Made by a program: the position numbers and the translations under genes. Of a stretch of 49,319 nucleotides of DNA, positions 44,574 through 49,319 are shown one piece after another. Source of the DNA: Candidatus Kapaibacterium sp. GTDB taxonomy: Bacteria > Bacteroidota > Ignavibacteria > Kapaibacteriales > UBA2268. Numbering within the stretch: the first letter of the stretch is position 1; every line of letters starts with the position of its first letter. The stretch covers positions 147,508 through 196,826 of the forward strand of contig CALHGZ010000010.1 in assembly GCA_938031175.1 (NCBI GenBank), given 5' to 3'. The notes beneath the pieces were generated by a model. The model had not been told where the DNA came from. It ran no database searches and worked only from the letters and a program-made list of their open reading frames with translations.

Positions 44574-45815
44574 ATGATAATTCAAATTCACATGATCCAA
44601 AATCATAGCCCCGCAAATTTAAACCGAGATGATCTCGGTGCTCCTAAAACTTGCTATTTTGGTGGTGTATTGCGTTCAAGAATCTCATCTCAAAGTTTAA
44701 AACGAAGTATTCGTATGAGCGATGAATTCAAGGAACTTCTTGGTGGAATTAGAACAAGAAGACTTGCCGAACTTATTGCTTTAAAGATCGATGGAAGCAC
44801 CGCAACAAAAAAGCGCGCTGAAAAAATTCTCTCAAAATGTGGAATTTCACCGGACAAAACCAAAAGTAGCAAAAAAGATGAAAGCGAAGAAAATGATGTT
44901 GATAGCTCAACAAAAGACACTAAAATGTTAGTTTATACAACGTGTGAAGCAATTGACGAAATGGCTGCATTGTTAACAAATGATAATAGTTCTGATGAGG
45001 AATTAGCAAAAAAATTTGCCGAATTAATTTCATCTAAGGTATATGTACCCGATATGGCACTTACTGGTAGAATGCTTGAACCAAGCGGTGCCACAGAAAT
45101 CTGGAAAGGCTCAGATAAAACAGTCGAAGCATCACTTCAAGTAGCCCATGCAATTTCCACTCATCAAATAAATCCCGAGGTTGATTATTTTGTTGCAGCA
45201 GATGACATTCCCGGAGAAGATGCTGGCGCTGGTTACCTTGATGAGGCAATGTTTGTTTCTTCATGCTTTTATAAATATTTCTCGATTAATTGGGAACAGC
45301 TTGTAAAAAATCTTAATGGTAACAAGGAATTGGCATTACATACTATTGGTGCATTTCTAAGAGGAGCCGCTGTATGTAATCCAACTGGGAAGCAGAATAG
45401 TTTTGCCGCTCACAATCTTCCTGATGGAATTTTAGTAGAACTTAGAAACACCCCTGTAAATTATGCTAATGCTTTTGCTGAACCTGTATCCAGAGAGAGC
45501 AGGAGAAGTATAATCGAACAAAGCATTGCCCAACTTGCGCAATATGCTCATGATATCAAATCTGGCTATGGTGATCCTTACGCAAGTATTTGGTTCTCAC
45601 CTAATCTTCGCTACAAATTTAGCAACGGCGAAGTTAACCGCGATGTAAAATCTTGTAAAACTCTAGATGAATTAACCGAACTTATGATTAATGAACTAAG
45701 TGAAAAATTAAATCTTGGTATTTCATGGGATGTCGCCAAAAAAAATGTATTAGACGAAAAACATCGTTTAGACAAGATATTAAACGACATTAGAAAATCA
45801 AAATCTGTGGTGTAA
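44574..45815 (+). CDS. cas7e: Cas7e (Cse4/CasC), backbone subunit of type I-E Cascade
   Basis: Six copies of this protein coat the crRNA spacer in Cascade. The 413 residues contain IHMIQNHSPANLNRDDLGAPK and FGGVLRSRISSQSLKRSIR, both clearly family-specific (E. coli Cas7 opens with the same HSP-x-x-LNRDD pattern), plus KMLVYTTCEAIDEM and GAFLRGAAVCNPTGKQNSFAAHNLPD. Residues 95-117 hold a strongly charged, low-complexity stretch (KTKSSKKDESEENDVDSSTK) not expected in E. coli Cas7, probably a surface loop. A clear AAGGAG ribosome site precedes the ATG. One base separates its stop from the cas5-HNH start. Confidence 0.96.
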   Translation: MIIQIHMIQNHSPANLNRDDLGAPKTCYFGGVLRSRISSQSLKRSIRMSDEFKELLGGIRTRRLAELIALKIDGSTATKKRAEKILSKCGISPDKTKSSKKDESEENDVDSSTKDTKMLVYTTCEAIDEMAALLTNDNSSDEELAKKFAELISSKVYVPDMALTGRMLEPSGATEIWKGSDKTVEASLQVAHAISTHQINPEVDYFVAADDIPGEDAGAGYLDEAMFVSSCFYKYFSINWEQLVKNLNGNKELALHTIGAFLRGAAVCNPTGKQNSFAAHNLPDGILVELRNTPVNYANAFAEPVSRESRRSIIEQSIAQLAQYAHDIKSGYGDPYASIWFSPNLRYKFSNGEVNRDVKSCKTLDELTELMINELSEKLNLGISWDVAKKNVLDEKHRLDKILNDIRKSKSVV

Positions 45816-45816
45816 T

Positions 45817-46986
45817 ATGAACGATATCACTAACACTCTGTTCCTTCGTCTTGAGGGTCCCTTGCAAGCATGGGGCACGCATGAATCAAAATTTGTTATT
45901 AGACGTGCCGGCGATGCTCCCACCAAATCGGGGATAATTGGACTTTTATTTTCTGCTATGGGTATATCACGAAAGGAAGCAGATGCTAACAACAGCGAAT
46001 TGCTTAAAAAATTTGCTAAATTGAAAATGGCTGTACGTATAGACAGACCGGGCTTCAGATGGTGGGATTACCATACTGTCGGTGCAAAAATTGGTTGTCT
46101 TAGCGCTGACGGAAAAATTAAGAAAACACCCACAACTGGTCAGATTGAAACTTTTGTTACGCGCCGAGAATACCTATGCGATGCAAGTTTTCTTGTAGCA
46201 ATTAAGTTTGAACCTGAAATAATACAGCAAATTCATAAAGCCTTACTTAATCCTATTTGGACGCTCTATCTTGGTAGAAAATCCTGCCCACCTTCAATAC
46301 CAATTTATACAGGGGAAATGGGTTATTTCGATAATTTGTTATCAGCATTAAAATCCGTCCATTGGAGACCACGTTATAAAAGTGACGTAATCCCTGAATA
46401 CTTAGAATGCTTAATTGACTGGATCCCAACAGAAACTGAACCATTCGCTCCAGATGATGCAGAAATTTGGTATGATGTACCTGAAACTTTTGTTTGGCCC
46501 TCGCACCATCCACGCTTTGTCGTACGAACCCTATTAAAAGTAGGTGAGGATGCTGATGTTAAAATCGGAGAACATATCCAAAACAAAGCTTCTTCACCCG
46601 AACGCCCTAGAACCGATTACGACAGAAGCACATGGGGAAAAGTGCAAAAGAAAAGACTCGAACTTGATTATCATCTTTGTGTATTCTGCAAATCTCCTGC
46701 TACAACAGTCCAACACATAAATTATCGTCAATCAAGTAAAGAGGCTAATTTACAAGCCTTAAGCGACGAAAAAATAATGAATAAACACATTATAAATCAC
46801 AGAACTCTTTGCAGACTTTGCCACGACGCCGTAACCATGCTTGAATATGGAGAGGACATGGGATTAGACCGTATAAACCCAGAAGATCAAAAATGGAGAG
46901 ATAAAATTATCGAAAAACGCAACGAGATCATACTGCATCGTTCTTTAGCAACTCGAAAAAGAAAACTATATAATAAGGAGATCTAA
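45817..46986 (+). CDS. cas5e: Cas5e fused to a C-terminal HNH nuclease domain (Cas5-HNH)
   Basis: The 389-residue protein joins a Cas5e domain (about 1-240) to an HNH nuclease (about 270-389). Plain Cas5e is about 225 residues. Cas5e features: FLRLEGPLQAWGTHESKFVIRR, DAPTKSGIIGLLFSAMG, GQIETFVTRREYLCDASFLVAI and LYLGRKSCPPSIPI. HNH features: WGKVQKKRLELDYHLCVFC lead-in, zinc Cys288/Cys291 and Cys332/Cys335 (LCRLCH), catalytic His300 (VQHINY), Asn327 (INHRT) and His336. All expected positions are present, so the nuclease is probably active. Cas5e caps the crRNA 5' handle at the PAM end of Cascade, so HNH would sit near the R-loop there (inference from known Cascade structures). It is in frame and in operon with cas7e and cas6e. 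The design matches the Cas5-HNH type I-E variant. Confidence 0.96.
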   Translation: MNDITNTLFLRLEGPLQAWGTHESKFVIRRAGDAPTKSGIIGLLFSAMGISRKEADANNSELLKKFAKLKMAVRIDRPGFRWWDYHTVGAKIGCLSADGKIKKTPTTGQIETFVTRREYLCDASFLVAIKFEPEIIQQIHKALLNPIWTLYLGRKSCPPSIPIYTGEMGYFDNLLSALKSVHWRPRYKSDVIPEYLECLIDWIPTETEPFAPDDAEIWYDVPETFVWPSHHPRFVVRTLLKVGEDADVKIGEHIQNKASSPERPRTDYDRSTWGKVQKKRLELDYHLCVFCKSPATTVQHINYRQSSKEANLQALSDEKIMNKHIINHRTLCRLCHDAVTMLEYGEDMGLDRINPEDQKWRDKIIEKRNEIILHRSLATRKRKLYNKEI

Positions 46987-46988
46987 CT

Positions 46989-47816
46989 ATGTACCATTCT
47001 TATCTCGTAATTGATACTGGTCGAAATCCAGACAAACCACGTCCAGGTAGAGATTGGCTGAAAAATATTTATGCTGTCCATCAAAGATTATGTATGGGCT
47101 TCCCTAACGAAACAAAAATAAATATTGATCCATTCTTTTTATCTCCTTTTAAGCCCGAAAGCTTTACAAAAGATAGATTAAATCCAAATTATTTAAGCAA
47201 TTATAGTCAAGATCCACAAAGCAATCGCCCTGCTTTCCTTTTTCGAATAGATAATCAGATTCACCAAAACAATAGAATTGCAATCATCGGTATTCAATCA
47301 GAATTAGAACCTAACTGGGAATATGCTTTTCGCAATGCTGGACACTTACTTGCAACTGATTTCCCAATTGCAAAACCCAAAATATACGAACCTTATTTCA
47401 ACAACGGCGATTTACTCCAATTTAGAATTAATATCAATCTAAGTAAAAAAAGCGCCGATTATAATAATAAAGGAGAAAAAAGAAACCGTAAAGAAGAACA
47501 AGGACGACGAGTTGCTCTCACATGGAATACTGAATTAGAACGCGATACCGTAATTAGAATTTGGTTCGAAAACAAAATCAAAAGAGGAAATCTTGGATTC
47601 AAAATCAAAGAATTCAAAGTTGTAAAAATTGGATGGATACTCGGCTGGAAACATATAAAAGGTAATGAAAAAGCTGACACTTTAAGATTCCGCTCAGCCT
47701 TACTCGAAGGTACACTCGAAGTATTAAACGAAGAAAACTTTTTACAAACCATAAAAAAAGGCATTGGCTCCGCAAAAGCATTTGGATTTGGATTATTAAG
47801 CGTAAAAAAATTATAA
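46989..47816 (+). CDS. cas6e: Cas6e (Cse3/CasE), crRNA-processing endoribonuclease
   Basis: It cuts the pre-crRNA at the base of each repeat hairpin and stays bound to the 3' end. The 275 residues (E. coli Cse3: 199) end with the Cas6e glycine-rich loop GIGSAKAFGFGLLSV (residues 258-272). His31 in IYAVHQRLCMGF is the likely catalytic histidine by analogy to His20/His26 of other Cas6e proteins. A basic insert (about residues 155-175; KKSADYNNKGEKRNRKEEQ) accounts for part of the extra length. Its AAGGAG ribosome site lies inside the end of cas5-HNH, with a gap of 2 bases between genes. A 67-base gap with a sigma-54-like element follows it. Confidence 0.93.
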   Translation: MYHSYLVIDTGRNPDKPRPGRDWLKNIYAVHQRLCMGFPNETKINIDPFFLSPFKPESFTKDRLNPNYLSNYSQDPQSNRPAFLFRIDNQIHQNNRIAIIGIQSELEPNWEYAFRNAGHLLATDFPIAKPKIYEPYFNNGDLLQFRININLSKKSADYNNKGEKRNRKEEQGRRVALTWNTELERDTVIRIWFENKIKRGNLGFKIKEFKVVKIGWILGWKHIKGNEKADTLRFRSALLEGTLEVLNEENFLQTIKKGIGSAKAFGFGLLSVKKL

Positions 47817-47827
47817 TTAAAAATACT

Positions 47828-47844
47828 TTGGCATGAATTTTGCT
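47828..47844 (+). promoter_or_regulatory. Sigma-54-like -24/-12 element upstream of cas1
   Basis: TTGGCATGAATTTTGCT holds GG and GC with the required 10-base spacing (GG-N10-GC) and agrees with the TGGCAC-N5-TTGCW consensus at all but one core position. It lies in the only intergenic gap of the cas operon, ending 39 bases before the cas1 ATG, so a start near 47855 would give cas1-cas2-array transcripts. No enhancer-binding protein gene is in the window. This is a sequence match only. Confidence 0.4.
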
Positions 47845-47883
47845 CCTTGAAAATTGGTATGCTCAAAGAAATTTGAGAAAACT

Positions 47884-48825
47884 ATGGCTACCCACAATTA
47901 TCAGGAACTACCTAAAATCAAAGATAGCATTTCTTTTCTATACTTTGAATATGGTAGAATTGAGCAAACAGAATACGGTATTGAATTCACAAACAAACAA
48001 GGTAATATCGAGATACCCGTATCAAATCTCTGTGCCCTTATGCTCGGTCCCGGTACAACCATCACACACAAAGCAGTACAAAACATAGTCAGCTCCGGAT
48101 GCTCAATAATTTGGGCTGGCGAACAAGGAGTTAGATATTACGCAAGCGCAACCGGTGAAACACACAAATCATACAAACTACAACAACAAGCTGAACTTGT
48201 TGCAAATCCGTATACCCGAAAACAAGTTGCCCTCAGGATGTATCAATTCCGCTTCAAAGAAAAATTTGACCCAAATTTAAGTTATGAACAACTTCAAGGT
48301 GCCGAAGGTTTAAGAGTACAAGAAGAATATAAAAATATTGCTCAAAAATTCGGACTTAAATGGGAATCAAGATATTACAATAGACAAAATTGGGACGATG
48401 CCGACGAAATGAATAAAGCTCTTTCAACAGCTTCCTCCTGTCTTAACGGTATATGTCATTCCGCTATAGTCTCAGCCGGTTATTCACCTGGACTTGGCTT
48501 TATACACCAAGGAAGGCAACTATCGTTCGTATTTGACATAGCTGATTTATATAAAACTAAAATTGCTGTACCTATCGCCTTTGCAACTGTTGCCGATGCT
48601 TCCTTTAAACTCGAAACAACAGTAAGAAAAAGATGTCGTCAAGCATTCAAAAATTTCAAACTATTAGGCAGAATAGTACAAGATATAGAAAAAATTCTAA
48701 ATATCAACACCGAAATTCCAGAAGATTTCGATCCGGACTCTGATCCAACGATGCCAACAAAATGGTGGGAACCACCGGCTGATGAAAATATTCTTGAGAT
48801 AGCCAATGACAATAATAATTCTTGA
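47884..48825 (+). CDS. cas1e: Cas1 integrase, type I-E
   Basis: Cas1 inserts new spacers with Cas2. The 313 residues have catalytic residues at the same numbers as in E. coli: Glu141 (GAEGLRVQEEY), His208 (GLGFIHQG) and Asp221 (VFDIADLYK), with Asp218 beside it. The start is ATG 47884 (MATHNYQELPKIKDSISFLY). An upstream in-frame TTG at 47854 lies where the sigma-54-like start would be and lacks homology. It overlaps cas2 by 20 bases. The intact catalytic residues suggest the locus can still acquire spacers. Confidence 0.95.
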   Translation: MATHNYQELPKIKDSISFLYFEYGRIEQTEYGIEFTNKQGNIEIPVSNLCALMLGPGTTITHKAVQNIVSSGCSIIWAGEQGVRYYASATGETHKSYKLQQQAELVANPYTRKQVALRMYQFRFKEKFDPNLSYEQLQGAEGLRVQEEYKNIAQKFGLKWESRYYNRQNWDDADEMNKALSTASSCLNGICHSAIVSAGYSPGLGFIHQGRQLSFVFDIADLYKTKIAVPIAFATVADASFKLETTVRKRCRQAFKNFKLLGRIVQDIEKILNINTEIPEDFDPDSDPTMPTKWWEPPADENILEIANDNNNS

Positions 48826-49087
48826 AAAAGTTTCCTCAGCCTTAAAAGGGGAATTAAGCAAATGGCTAATAGAAATAGCAACTGGCGTATTCATCGGTAA
48901 TATTAGCGCCCTCGTAAGAGATAAACTTTGGGGAAAATGCATTGAAAAATGCAATAATGGCAGAGTAACAATGGCTTGGAAAACAAACAACGAACAAGGT
49001 TTTGATTTTAACAACTACAACGACAACCGTAGAATTCCAATCGATATCGAAGGCGTAAAATTAATATTAAAACCTCCCAAACTATGA
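48806..49087 (+). CDS. cas2e: Cas2, type I-E (Cas2e)
   Basis: The 93-residue structural partner of Cas1 starts MTIIILEKVSSALKGELSKW and contains the Cas2e IATGVFIGNISALVRDKLW motif and the basic and Asn-rich C-terminal half. It has the type I-E sub-family sequence, not that of generic Cas2. It overlaps cas1 by 20 bases. The stop TGA at 49085-49087 is 11 bases before the first repeat, so no separate leader exists between cas2 and the array. Confidence 0.94.
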   Translation: MTIIILEKVSSALKGELSKWLIEIATGVFIGNISALVRDKLWGKCIEKCNNGRVTMAWKTNNEQGFDFNNYNDNRRIPIDIEGVKLILKPPKL

Positions 49088-49098
49088 AAAAATGGAGG

Positions 49099-49319
49099 GT
49101 ATTCCCCACGCACGTGGGGATGAACCGTCTTTTGCACCTAACAGCTATGAGGGAGTAAAGTATTCCCCACGCACGTGGGGATGAACCATACATTCAGAGG
49201 TAAAGAGATAGATTATATGCGTATTCCCCACGCACGTGGGGATGAACCGAAGAACCCAACGGTTTTAGTTTCACGCATACCGTATTCCCCACGCACGTGG
49301 GGATGAACCAGAAAACAAA
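49099..49319 (+). CRISPR. Type I-E CRISPR array, first four repeats, continues past the window edge
   Basis: Four identical 28-base repeats lie at 49099-49126, 49160-49187, 49221-49248 and 49282-49309, separated by three 33-base spacers (49127-49159, 49188-49220, 49249-49281); 10 bases of a fourth spacer end the window. The repeat reads GTATTCCCCACGCACGTGGG then GATGAACC. CCCCAC-GCAC-GTGGGG is a 6-base-pair hairpin, and ATGAACC at the 3' end is the 5' handle expected for type I-E (E. coli ATAAACCG). This orientation shows transcription to the right, in the same direction as the cas genes. The period of 61 bases equals the E. coli 29+32 value. Spacer sources were not identifiable by reading. 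Confidence 0.98.

Noticed and set aside
46620-46986. HNH region as an inserted homing endonuclease or intron
   Set aside because: It is at the end of Cas5e in frame, with a normal linker and no split of Cas5e motifs, and the operon downstream stays coupled.
49008-49193. Reverse-strand reading frame with SSPRAWG and RFIPTCVGN
   Set aside because: These strings come from the CRISPR repeats read backwards and occur as spurious proteins in many I-E genomes.
49127-49281. Spacers matching genes in this window
   Set aside because: No match was noticed by eye; this was not an exhaustive search.
49099-49319. Array transcribed leftward with its leader beyond the window
   Set aside because: Repeat orientation (ATGAACC handle following the hairpin) matches the forward crRNA of type I-E, so transcription is to the right.

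Overview
The window is AT-rich (roughly 70% A+T by eye) bacterial DNA. Gene content points to the Bacteroidota/Ignavibacteria/Kapabacteria side of the FCB superphylum: a Kgd-type 2-oxoglutarate dehydrogenase with a fused acyltransferase domain, a membrane von Willebrand protein, a yajC-tgt-ribBA cluster, an HxxxY-less (CxxxY) CcmE, and promoters of the TTTG-N20-TAnnTTTG kind in front of a tRNA and the cas operon. The species cannot be named from this.

Bases 1-41600 are mostly housekeeping genes in short operons on both strands. From the left: a membrane pyrophosphatase (cut by the window edge); a two-gene sensor cassette (PAS protein plus REC-histidine kinase); RdgB and a divergent ABC exporter; a VWA membrane protein; tRNA-Pro(CGG); the 2-oxoglutarate dehydrogenase, a PtsN-like IIA protein and a nucleotidyltransferase/phosphomutase fusion; an epimerase and a penicillin-acylase family hydrolase; PgeF and ComEC; GlmS; an ECF sigma/anti-sigma/Spy-like operon; GreA; an nnr-vanZ-tgt-yajC-ribBA operon; a RsbU/RsbV/RsbW partner-switching module; a cytochrome c maturation operon (ccmC-D-E-F and a TlpA-like thioredoxin) ended by a clear terminator; etfB-etfA; a bifunctional nuclease; and a CAT-anticodon tRNA.

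The most remarkable region is 42544-49319, a complete type I-E CRISPR-Cas operon (cas8e, cse2, cas7e, cas5e, cas6e, cas1, cas2) followed directly by the array, which runs off the window. Cas5e carries a C-terminal HNH nuclease domain with all zinc and catalytic positions in place, and there is no cas3 gene. This is the Cas5-HNH architecture, a rare Cascade variant in which the effector complex itself is thought to cut DNA in place of Cas3. The first repeat starts 11 bases after the cas2 stop codon, so there is no separate leader, and a good sigma-54-like -24/-12 element sits in the cas6e-cas1 gap.

Other points worth a second look: a tRNA-guanine transglycosylase that has lost all four zinc ligands, a phosphomutase domain without its catalytic motifs, and a sensor-kinase pair in which one partner looks catalytically dead.
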